A stretch of 37,231 nt of DNA from an uncultured Verrucomicrobiales bacterium (GTDB lineage Bacteria > Verrucomicrobiota > Verrucomicrobiia > Limisphaerales > JAYPXF01). Each line of letters begins with the position of its first letter. The stretch's first letter is position 1. Shown in pieces: positions 1 through 6,696 of this stretch. The notes beneath the pieces are model-generated. The model worked only from the letters and a program-made list of their open reading frames with translations, did no database searches and was not told where the DNA came from. Location of the stretch: assembly GCA_937893495.1 (NCBI GenBank), contig CALBIE010000121.1, positions 1 to 37,231 on the forward strand, in the 5' to 3' direction. The translations under genes and the position numbers were made by a program.

Positions 1-1
1 A

Positions 2-55
2 GTTATTGCCGCTGGACTTGGGGGAGTGATCGGCTTGAGTTTCGAATGTGAGTAA
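2..55 (+). CDS. C-terminal tail of an upstream gene (partial)
   Basis: An open frame enters from the left edge and ends at TAA 53-55. It gives 17 residues, VIAAGLGGVIGLSFECE, rich in small hydrophobic residues and Gly like the end of a membrane segment. It is too short to assign a family. Its only support is the open frame and the membrane-like composition, so it could be chance. Confidence 0.3.
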   Translation, partial: VIAAGLGGVIGLSFECE

Positions 56-229
56 AGTATAAAAAGTCAATGACCGCCCCGTTTACGATGCCTGAATCTA
101 TGCAAACCAACTGGCCGAATGGGTTTCGAAAGTTCGGATCAACAATTTTTATTTAAGCTCCTGCGTGAGACTTGGCGGTTTTGGCCCAATTGTGGTTAAA
201 CTTGGCCTCCGCCTAAGATTGGTCAATTA

Positions 230-535
230 ATGAAAGACCAAGAGTCCAAAGATTCCGTGACAGAAAAAAATAAGGCCTCGCCTCAACAACAGGCGGTGCT
301 CGGCTTTTTCGCTGCCTTGGTTTCGTGTTACATGCTTTACGGATTTACCCAACTTCCCGCTCAAGAATACCTAACTGTAAATGGCCAAGTATTCCGAAAA
401 AGCGATTCTGATTACGGACACGGGTTAATGATGGCGCGCATTATTTGTGGCTGCTTAACCACAATGTTTGGATTCATTTCGGCTGTCATTTTTCACGGTA
501 TTTTGGCGGATTGGCGTACTTCTAAAACCGATTGA
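230..535 (+). CDS. small two-helix membrane protein, unknown function
   Basis: The 101-residue product has a charged, Lys/Glu/Ser-rich N-terminus (residues 1-20), a first hydrophobic helix at about 23-41 (LGFFAALVSCYMLYGF), a polar loop at about 42-66, and a second helix at about 69-91 (ARIICGCLTTMFGFISAVIF). This predicts a small inner-membrane protein with both ends on the same side. I recognise no family. The start is the first ATG of the frame and has no convincing ribosome binding site. The surrounding DNA looks more AT-rich than the rest of the window. Nothing in the context gives a role. It is probably a real gene because of its clean two-helix layout. Confidence 0.55.
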   Translation: MKDQESKDSVTEKNKASPQQQAVLGFFAALVSCYMLYGFTQLPAQEYLTVNGQVFRKSDSDYGHGLMMARIICGCLTTMFGFISAVIFHGILADWRTSKTD

Positions 536-693
536 CCATTCCGCCTCAATGCTCCCGCAAAGGATTCGGTCCGATCACGTGTCAGTCCCGACAACTGACA
601 ATGAAGGGGCATTGGGCCAAGGAAGCGTCACTCGACGCGAATTCCGAAATATGAAACTTTTGCCGCCGAGCGTGGGTGATTGATGCAGCCGCC

Positions 694-1170
694 ATGAACT
701 GTCAATTTTGCCAATCAGAACTTCCAGATGCCGCGCAGGTGTGCGCGGCCTGCGGCGAACGCATCGCCGGCAAACAGTGCGAAGATTGTAAATCGCTTTG
801 TCCGGAGGACGCCAAGAAGTGCCGGTGGTGCGGATTCCGATTCGGCGATTCGGCGCGTCGGATCGGCATCGAGGAATTCGAAATCAGCGCCCGGTTGCTG
901 CCGACTTTCCTGATGAGATTCCGCCTGTTGCCCGAACGGATTCGATTCAACGAGGAGAAACTGGTCGTCTCGACGCCCGGGTTGTTTCACCTCTGGGTGA
1001 ATGAAGCGGAGGTTCCCTGGAATAAGGTGGCCGGATTCGATTACCGGTCAGGAATCTTCTGGGATGCGGTCGAGATCGAAACCCGCGGACAGAAGCCCAC
1101 GATCATCCGTTGCCTGGCGAAGGCCGACGGCGAGAAATTCCGGGCGACGCTGCGTCGACTGGAGGAATAA
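694..1170 (+). CDS. double zinc-ribbon protein with C-terminal PH-like domain
   Basis: The 158-residue protein begins with two four-cysteine zinc ribbons: C3/C6/C17/C20 and C29/C32/C43/C46, with an extra Cys36 between them. Residues about 60-158 form a beta-rich region (FNEEKLVVSTPGLFHLWVNE, then WNKVAGFDYRSGIFWDAVEI) that resembles small bacterial PH-like domains. Such proteins are usually cytoplasmic or membrane-associated adaptors; the exact role is unknown. I chose ATG 694 because it directly precedes the first zinc ligand; a GTG at 676 would add six residues. The 3' two thirds of this gene are duplicated at 5131-5551, where the copy is broken. The gene stands alone in front of the convergent betaine-transport operon. 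Confidence 0.75.
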   Translation: MNCQFCQSELPDAAQVCAACGERIAGKQCEDCKSLCPEDAKKCRWCGFRFGDSARRIGIEEFEISARLLPTFLMRFRLLPERIRFNEEKLVVSTPGLFHLWVNEAEVPWNKVAGFDYRSGIFWDAVEIETRGQKPTIIRCLAKADGEKFRATLRRLEE

Positions 1171-1355
1171 GGGCAAGAAAGCAGTCCAATGAGCCGAACA
1201 ACACCCTTGGCGAAAGGTTCGCGGAATCATTCATTATAGCCACCACTTCCGATGCGGCGACGGATCACTTCCGCTTGAGCACTGCGGTCCGGCTATCGTC
1301 CAGATTTCGACGAATCTCCGACGACTCAAATGTCAGTTTTGCCGGGTGGAAGGAT

Positions 1356-2231
1356 TCAGGGTTTCACGTTTGCGATGGCGGCGAAGAGGGCGAGGAAATC
1401 GGACGGAGCCGAGCCGACGTAAAGATCGGCGTAAAGCGTCCCTTCGCTTTCGAGACCGGCAGGATCAAGACCGCGTCGGCGGATAAGATCGATCGTCTGC
1501 TCCTGCTCCTGTTCGTCAGCAAAGTGGCGCTGGCGAAGACACACGCCGGGCACTTTTTCAAAGCGGTAGCGAAAGCTTTCAAAACAGTTTTGAACCGGGC
1601 GCGGATCAAACATGCGCAAGATGGTGACCACGACGAAGGGCGCGGCGTTTTCCGGATAGGCCTTGCCGAGTTGTTTGAGGATGACCGAAAGGGTTTTCTC
1701 GCCCACGTAACCGATCGCGCCGGTGCTGGTGAGCAGATTGCAGTTGCGCATGATGGAGCGTTCAGTGGAGTCGGGTTCCTCACTTTCTTCAAAATTGCGC
1801 GCGATGGTTGAGCACAACAAGCCGGCATCCTCGGCGAAACTCAGGGCTTCTTCGGAACAGTCCAGTCCGATGCATTCCAGGTCCGGATGAGCGTCACGTG
1901 GTTGCAGCCAATCACGCGTGCTTGCGGCACAGGTTTGATGATTGAGCGGCGCTTCTTCGTGGAAGAACTCGGAGAGTTCGGGGTAGGTGCAGTTGTATTT
2001 CACCAAAGCGGAGCCCACGCCGTAGGAACAGCCCAGATCCAGCAACCGGGGAGGCAACTTGCCCTGGTTGGCCGCTTGCAGGTGTTTGATGGCGGCGAGG
2101 AAATAGGGCTTGGCCTGCTCGCCGATTTCGTATTGATGCCGATCCATCTCGTTGAAATAGGCGTGCGGAGTGGCGGCGTGATACACGTCGTCAAACGTGG
2201 CTTTGGCTTCATTGGCGGATTTGTATTTCAT
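1356..2231 (-). CDS. class I SAM-dependent methyltransferase-like protein
   Basis: The 291-residue protein has a Rossmann-fold motif I at residues 63-73 (LLDLGCSYGVG), which binds S-adenosylmethionine. An acidic motif II follows at about 120-126 (CIGLDCS), with D124 placed to contact the ribose. After that the sequence does not match a well-known methyltransferase subgroup, so the substrate is unknown; a later TILRMFDPRP segment may build the substrate pocket. The gene is the last of a minus-strand cluster and starts only 3 bases after the stop of a 48-codon ORF (2235-2381), which suggests co-transcription with the betaine/choline-type transporter. A link to methylated amines is possible but is inference. 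Confidence 0.7.
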   Translation of the reverse strand: MKYKSANEAKATFDDVYHAATPHAYFNEMDRHQYEIGEQAKPYFLAAIKHLQAANQGKLPPRLLDLGCSYGVGSALVKYNCTYPELSEFFHEEAPLNHQTCAASTRDWLQPRDAHPDLECIGLDCSEEALSFAEDAGLLCSTIARNFEESEEPDSTERSIMRNCNLLTSTGAIGYVGEKTLSVILKQLGKAYPENAAPFVVVTILRMFDPRPVQNCFESFRYRFEKVPGVCLRQRHFADEQEQEQTIDLIRRRGLDPAGLESEGTLYADLYVGSAPSDFLALFAAIANVKP

Positions 2232-2234
2232 AGT

Positions 2235-2381
2235 TCAGTCTTTATCCCAATGCGGTGGGCGGCCGTATTTCTCATCCAGGCGGGTTTCGTGAACGCGGGT
2301 GAGTGCCTTGACGGTCGAGCCCAGCAACTCATCCTCGTCATTGATCGATGCCAAATGCAGGAGATCTCCAGCCTGGCACAA
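2235..2381 (-). CDS. possible 48-residue ORF between transporter and methyltransferase
   Basis: The gap between the transporter and methyltransferase genes holds a short open frame with a TTG start at 2381 and TGA at 2235-2237. A GGGAG sequence lies 8 bases upstream of the TTG, one of the better ribosome binding sites in the window. The product reads LCQAGDLLHLASINDEDELL followed by a basic and aromatic tail ending RPPHWDKD. The stop lies 3 bases before the methyltransferase ATG. I recognise no family. It may be a genuine small protein, a coupling peptide, or a decayed 3' end of a larger gene. Spacing and ribosome binding site favour translation; length and the rare start argue for caution. 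Confidence 0.4.
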   Translation of the reverse strand: MCQAGDLLHLASINDEDELLGSTVKALTRVHETRLDEKYGRPPHWDKD

Positions 2382-2422
2382 AAATCCAACTCCCGCGACA
2401 ATTCATTGAAATTCCCTCCCCG

Positions 2423-3985
2423 TCAGCGTTTGTTGGACAGTTCCTTCGCTAGGAATGTGGCGGCAACTTCGCGGGGCGATTTCTTCTCCAGATCGACCTG
2501 AAGGTTGAGTTTTTGCATGATTGAGTCGGTGAGAACGCCTGAAAAGCGGTCGAGAATGCCTTCGAGAGCGGGGTGGCGGTTGAGAGTGGCTTGGCGGATG
2601 ACCGGGGCAGCATGGTACGGAGGAAAGAACTGTTTGTCATCTTTCAGCGGACGAAGACCATTGGCGGCGATGCGGCCGTCGGTGGCGAAAGCGCAGATGA
2701 CGTCCACCTCGTCCTGCACAAGTGCCTGATACATGAGGGAGGATTCGAGGTCGCGGACTTTGCCGAACTGAAAGCCGTAGCGTTCGCGCAAACCGGGATA
2801 GCCGTCGGGGCGTTCGCTGAATTCGAAGGTCCAACCGGCGCGGAGTTTGTAGGCATCGGAACGGAGATCGGAGATGGTTTGCCAACGGTTCTTCCTGGCG
2901 GCGGTTTCGCGGACGGTGATGGCGTAGGTGTTGTTGAAGCCGAAAGGTTGCAGCCACTTGAGTTGGAACTGTCGTGCGTAGGCGTCGGAAACGAGTTCGT
3001 AAACCTCGTCGGCATCGGAACGGACTTTTTCCTTCAGGATCGCGGTGAGTCCGGTGCCGGTGTATTCGGCGTAGAGATCGATCTCGCCAGCGACAAGCGC
3101 ACCGTGGCAGATCATCGTGCCGCCGAGATCGAAGCGACGTTCGACGTGCAGGTCGGTTTCGCGTTCGATGAGCTGGGCCATGAGTTCGCCCAGGATGAGT
3201 TGTTCAGTGAAGTTCTTGGAGCCGATGTGAATGACTTCGGCGTTGGCGGGCGCGGCGTTTTCGTTCGGTCGTTCAAACGGATTTGGCGCGGTGACGGCGA
3301 TGACGCCGAAGGCGAAGAGAAGCAGCGGGAATGCGAGGGCGATGGTCTTGACCAAGCGGGTGGTGGTGCGATGGCTCACGGCCCAATGCGCGCCGCCGAT
3401 AGCGGCATCGACGAGCAGGGCCAGCAGCGCGGAGGGAACGGCACCGAGCAGGATGAGCTGGTGGTTGGAAAGAGACAGGCCGCGATTGATGAATTGGCCG
3501 AAACCACCCGCACCGATGAAGGCAGACAGGGTGGCGATGCCGACTCCCACCACGGCGGCGGTGCGGATGCCGGTGACGATCACCGGCATTGCGAGCGGGA
3601 GTTCGACCATCCAGAGGCGTTGTTGTCGGGTCATGCCGACGCCATCAGCGGCTTCCTGAATGGCGGCGGGAACGCCGTCGAGTCCGGCCAACGTGTTGCG
3701 CACGATTGGCAGCAGGGCGTAAAGCGTGAGCGCGATGACGGCGGGTGTGGAACCGATCTTGTTCAGCATCGCCAGAAGAAAGGCGAGCATCGCGAGACTG
3801 GGAATGGTCTGCAGAATGCCGACACCGCCGGTGATGATACCCCGCAGTGTTTTGGTGCGGGCGGCAAGGATTCCGAGCGGCACGCCGATTCCGATGGCGA
3901 TCGCGGTGGCCGTTCCGGTGAGCACGATGTGCTCACCGGTGCGCAGCCAGAGTTCCGGAAGCCGTTGTTGGACGAATTCAAACAT
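2423..3985 (-). CDS. glycine betaine/choline-type ABC transporter, fused permease and substrate-binding protein
   Basis: The 520-residue protein fuses a membrane permease to its own solute-binding domain. Residues about 1-215 carry several hydrophobic helices and an EAA-type cytoplasmic loop (EAADGVGMTRQQRLWMVELP) that docks on the ATPase. A further helix follows at about 205-235. Residues about 245-520 match the OpuAC/OpuCC binding-protein family, opening with IGSKNFTEQLILGEL and containing LYAEYTGTGL, a typical ligand-site segment. Such fusions import betaine, choline, carnitine or related quaternary amines; which one cannot be read here. I chose ATG 3985 (MFEFVQQ), which is usual for the family, over a TTG eight codons upstream. 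It follows the ATPase gene by 57 bases in the same direction. Confidence 0.9.
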   Translation of the reverse strand: MFEFVQQRLPELWLRTGEHIVLTGTATAIAIGIGVPLGILAARTKTLRGIITGGVGILQTIPSLAMLAFLLAMLNKIGSTPAVIALTLYALLPIVRNTLAGLDGVPAAIQEAADGVGMTRQQRLWMVELPLAMPVIVTGIRTAAVVGVGIATLSAFIGAGGFGQFINRGLSLSNHQLILLGAVPSALLALLVDAAIGGAHWAVSHRTTTRLVKTIALAFPLLLFAFGVIAVTAPNPFERPNENAAPANAEVIHIGSKNFTEQLILGELMAQLIERETDLHVERRFDLGGTMICHGALVAGEIDLYAEYTGTGLTAILKEKVRSDADEVYELVSDAYARQFQLKWLQPFGFNNTYAITVRETAARKNRWQTISDLRSDAYKLRAGWTFEFSERPDGYPGLRERYGFQFGKVRDLESSLMYQALVQDEVDVICAFATDGRIAANGLRPLKDDKQFFPPYHAAPVIRQATLNRHPALEGILDRFSGVLTDSIMQKLNLQVDLEKKSPREVAATFLAKELSNKR

Positions 3986-4042
3986 GCCTGACAGGGGGGG
4001 CGGAGACAACGGACTGGCGGGTTGTCGGATGGGAAAGTTCGA

Positions 4043-4840
4043 TCATGCCTTCTTGGTCGCCCCTCTCCCCTCCTGTTCAAAACCCAGGAGCGTGCCGCAA
4101 GCCGCGAGTTGGCGCGCGGGTTTGGCGAAGAGTTCGCGGACGAATTCGGTGGCAGGTTTGGCCAGAATTTCTTCCTTGGTGCCAATCTGTTCGAGTTTGC
4201 CCGCATGCATCACGGCGATGCGGTCGCCGAGGGCGAGGGCTTCGAAGATGTCGTGCGTGACAAAGATGATGGTTTTCTTGAGTTGGGCTTTCAGGCGGAG
4301 GAGTTCCTGTTGCAGGGCATCGCGGCTGATGGCGTCGAGGGCGCCGAAGGGTTCGTCCATCAGGAGATACTTCGGATCGGCTGCCAGGGCGCGGGCAACC
4401 CCGACGCGTTGTTGTTGCCCGCCCGAGAGCTCGTCCGGAAAACGTCCGGCGTATTCATCCGGCGACAGGCCGACGAGTTCCAGAAGTTCGTCGGCGCGGT
4501 GATTACGAGTGGAAGGCGTGTCGCCCATCAAGCGCGGGACGATGCCGACGTTGTCCCGCACGGAGTAGTGCGGGAAGAGTCCGATGCCCTGAAAAACGTA
4601 ACCGATTTTGCGCCGCAGATCGACGGGGTCGCCCCCGGTGATGTCTTCGCCATCGAGGGCGATGCGGCCCGAAGTGGGTTCAAGCAGGCGGTTGGTCATC
4701 TTGAGCAGCGTGGACTTGCCGCTGCCGGATGAACCAAGGAGCACCAGCGTTTCACCTTCGGCCACGTCAAAACTGACGGAATCAACCGCTGGTGGTGCGT
4801 CCGCGCTGAAGCGTTTGGAAATGTCCCGATAGGAAATCAT
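4043..4840 (-). CDS. glycine betaine/choline-type ABC transporter ATPase
   Basis: The 265-residue ATPase shows Walker A (GSSGSGKST, residues 36-44), Q-loop Q84, the ABC signature LSGGQ (138-142), Walker B LLMDEP with E163, a D-loop, and H-loop H196 (VTHD). It is shorter than ProV/OpuAA-type subunits and lacks C-terminal CBS domains, so the ionic-strength sensor of those proteins is absent. The frame is open upstream, but ATG 4840 (MISYRDISKRF) is the normal family start. That ATG overlaps the stop of a 51-residue ORF (4837-4992) as ATGA, implying translational coupling. It powers the fused permease/binding protein encoded just downstream. Confidence 0.92.
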   Translation of the reverse strand: MISYRDISKRFSADAPPAVDSVSFDVAEGETLVLLGSSGSGKSTLLKMTNRLLEPTSGRIALDGEDITGGDPVDLRRKIGYVFQGIGLFPHYSVRDNVGIVPRLMGDTPSTRNHRADELLELVGLSPDEYAGRFPDELSGGQQQRVGVARALAADPKYLLMDEPFGALDAISRDALQQELLRLKAQLKKTIIFVTHDIFEALALGDRIAVMHAGKLEQIGTKEEILAKPATEFVRELFAKPARQLAACGTLLGFEQEGRGATKKA

Positions 4841-4992
4841 TTGGCGCGATTGCGGGGACCCGTTTCGAGAGCAGGTTCGAGCGCCGGCATCGGGTCTTGT
4901 TGGGGTTCGTTCATCATGTGGCAAGTGTCGGGATGGTGCAGCATGCGGCAATCCGCGTCTTTCTCGAACAAAATAGTTCCGGCTGAACTCAT
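4837..4992 (-). CDS. small Cys/His-containing ORF coupled to the transporter ATPase
   Basis: A 51-residue frame starts at ATG 4992 and stops at TGA 4837-4839, which overlaps the ATPase start codon as ATGA. The product has a compact Cys/His cluster at residues 15-25 (CRMLHHPDTCH) that could hold a metal, followed by a Pro/Glu-rich tail (PMPALEPALETGPRNRAK). No family is recognised and the ribosome binding site is weak. The four-base overlap is typical of genes translated together. A chance ORF or an unusual N-terminal region of the ATPase in another frame cannot be excluded. Confidence 0.45.
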   Translation of the reverse strand: MSSAGTILFEKDADCRMLHHPDTCHMMNEPQQDPMPALEPALETGPRNRAK

Positions 4993-5130
4993 TTGGGTTC
5001 AAACGATTGTCATTGGAACCACTTGGATTCGCACAGATGGTTGCTCACAGCAGGACAATTCTTGCACCCCTTCAGAGTGCGTTACGTCCGAACGCACCCG
5101 TGCCATCCGTGTAATCCGCAGTCAAACGAT

Positions 5131-5551
5131 TGCGGCGAACGCATCGCCGGCAAACAGTGCGAAGATCGTAAATCCCTTTGTCCGGAGGACGCCAAGAAGT
5201 GCCGCTGGTGCGGATTCCGGTTCGGGGGAGGGTTCCCGCCGCATCGGTATCCAAGAATCCGAAATCAGAGCCCGGTTGCTGCCGACTTTCCTGATGAGAT
5301 TTCGCCTGTTGCCCGAAAGGATTCGGTTCAACGAGGAGAAACTGGTCGTCTCGACACCAGGACTGTTTCACCGATGGACCAACGAGGCCGAAGTGCCATG
5401 GAACAAGGTGGCCGGTTTTGATTATCGATCGGGAATCTTCTGGGATGCGGTTGAGATCGAAACGCGCGGACAGAAGCCCACGATCTTCCGTTGCCTGGCG
5501 AAGGCGGATGGCGAGAAGTTCCGGGAGACGCTGCGGCGATTGGAGGAGTGA
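5131..5551 (+). pseudogene. truncated and frameshifted copy of the zinc-ribbon/PH-like gene
   Basis: This stretch is a close copy of 751-1170. The alignment offset is 4380 bases until about position 5222-5260 and 4381 afterwards, so one extra base shifts the frame between the zinc-ribbon half and the PH-like half. The first zinc ribbon is missing: homology begins at the TGCGGCGAACGC corresponding to Cys20 of the intact protein. The Cys equivalent to C32 is replaced by Arg (CEDRKS), destroying the second ribbon. The 3' half remains open and closely similar up to its stop at 5551. A longer open frame from 4841 runs into it but begins in unrelated sequence antisense to the transporter operon. 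Confidence 0.85.
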
Positions 5552-5697
5552 CGAGAGGTCGCTGCCACGGAGTGTAAAGACTCCCTCGCCGCCAGAATGA
5601 TGGAGGAGAGGAATGGGGCGAGATTTTGCCGACGAATTCGCGCTTTGAATCCCAGAACCGGAGGTTCGGCAGATTCAGGGGAAGCTGTCGCTAATCT

Positions 5698-5725
5698 CGA
5701 ATTGTTGGAAATTTCCCACAATTCG
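5698..5725. repeat. 28-base near-perfect palindrome
   Basis: CGAATTGT and ACAATTCG flank GGAAATTTCC; 13 of the 14 base pairs match and there is no loop. A loopless palindrome fits a dimeric protein-binding site better than a terminator. No start codon lies close by, so a regulatory role is unproven. Confidence 0.6.
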
Positions 5726-5821
5726 AAACGGTTCATGTCTGCCATGCGCGAATCGTAAATCGTTGAAACTCTCCATAAACCTCGCGATACGAGGGGCGCC
5801 CGTTAACAAACCGTTAAAAAT

Positions 5822-6362
5822 GTAGCAGCCGACGTGAGGAGAATCCGAGCACGAGAATCGTGCGGCATGAAACCCACGCACTCGTGTCCTCAGGTGGCGG
5901 AGCTTTGCGGTGTGGGGCAGGTCTCCGACCTGCCGGTCCCGGCCTCTCTGAGGGCGGAACAATGCAGTTGAAGCGGCGGGAGCGCGGAATTTATTCCGCA
6001 GAAGTGTCCACCTTCCACCAACGTTCACGCGCTTTCCCATTTGGTCGGAACTCAACACCGTTCTGTGTTTCAGAACCACTCATCGAAATCCACGACAACC
6101 GATTGGCAAATCCACGTGTCTGCGGAATGAATTCCGCGCTCCATCTGCATCGTTCCGGCTGAGGGTGCGAGTCCCGGAAACGAATGTGAGTCTGGATTCG
6201 TCCGGGGAACCAGAGGTTCCCGGAACCGGCGGGCCGGAGACCCACCCCACATTTGCCGGCCCGTTCGTTGGCAGGCTCTGATCTCATCAGTTTTTTCCGG
6301 AGGAGATTGAGCCTCCCGCCTTCGTAGTACTACGGCGCGGCTCGCGTCACCTCGGCTGCTAC
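5822..6362. repeat. composite nested inverted repeat
   Basis: The outer arms (5822-5841, GTAGCAGCCGACGTGAGGAG, and 6346-6362, GTCACCTCGGCTGCTAC) are the two halves of the dispersed hairpin family seen intact at 14453-14522 and 27088-27152. Instead of the usual loop of about 20 bases, about 500 bases lie between them. That interval contains two further inverted pairs, 5911-5949/6211-6251 (GTGGGG...GGTCTCCG) and 5957-6003/6119-6156 (GAGCGCGGAAT...ATTCCGC). The simplest reading is successive insertion of one repeat family into another. Confidence 0.7.
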
Positions 6363-6389
6363 CGAAGATTGAGTTTTTGAAGAGGCTGA

Positions 6390-6438
6390 TGAGGGCACCG
6401 AGCCTACAAATTGTAGGCCGGGTCCCCTGACCCGGCGC
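6390..6438. repeat. 49-base dispersed palindromic repeat, copy 1
   Basis: The 49 bases match 24534-24582 at 46 positions. The core GCCTACAAATTGTAGGC is a perfect palindrome, followed by a second small hairpin around GGGTCCCCTGACCC. Both copies lie in gene-free DNA. Confidence 0.75.
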
Positions 6439-6485
6439 ACCAGATTCAAAAGTTCAAGGCGCGCAAAATACGGGACGAGCTGCTT

Positions 6486-6686
6486 TCACAAATTCTGCGG
6501 TTCATCGGCCGGCAGGAAGAAGATTCTGCCGACTACGTTCACCATCGGCCCCAACAGGCGTTTCGTGAAAAACTCGTTCATGGCGGGAGTTGTTTCCCGC
6601 CCTTTCCGGCTCATCACGTCGTGTGTCCCGTCGTCATGCCGCAGATACGTGATATCGGCTCCGGTCGCCTTGAAGGAAACCCTCAC
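6486..6686 (-). pseudogene. C-terminal remnant of an alpha/beta-hydrolase gene
   Basis: This 66-codon frame contains ITYLRHDDGTHDV and AMNEFFTKRLLG, which resemble the C-terminal part of prolyl-oligopeptidase or dienelactone-hydrolase type enzymes. There the His of a DGTH-like loop completes the catalytic triad and a final helix closes the fold. The part carrying the nucleophile is absent. The frame starts at a GTG 10 bases after the stop of the tandem DUF1080 gene and ends in repeat-rich DNA. It is best read as the last surviving piece of a hydrolase once downstream in the same operon. The assignment rests on short motifs only. Confidence 0.45.
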
Positions 6687-6696
6687 CTCCCTTACA

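Larger units (their letters stand above)
5552..6485. other. gene-free region of nested inverted repeats
   Basis: No convincing gene was found. The region contains, from outside in, a split hairpin pair (5822-5841 with 6346-6362), an inverted pair (5911-5949 with 6211-6251), and a second inverted pair whose arms are themselves palindromic (5957-6003 with 6119-6156). A 28-base palindrome lies at 5698-5725, a palindrome CGTAGTACTACG near 6333, and a 49-base dispersed repeat at 6390-6438. Short frames here are made of repeat sequence. Confidence 0.8.

Noticed and set aside
2573-3991. 472-codon open frame antisense to the transporter gene
   Set aside because: It is Gly/Asp/Glu-rich with no domain and lies entirely opposite a clear ABC permease/binding protein; it is a GC-rich shadow frame.
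4841-5551. 236-codon plus-strand protein including the zinc-ribbon copy
   Set aside because: The first part is antisense to the transporter operon and unrelated to the intact protein; only the 3' part is homologous, in a frame shifted from its own zinc-ribbon half.
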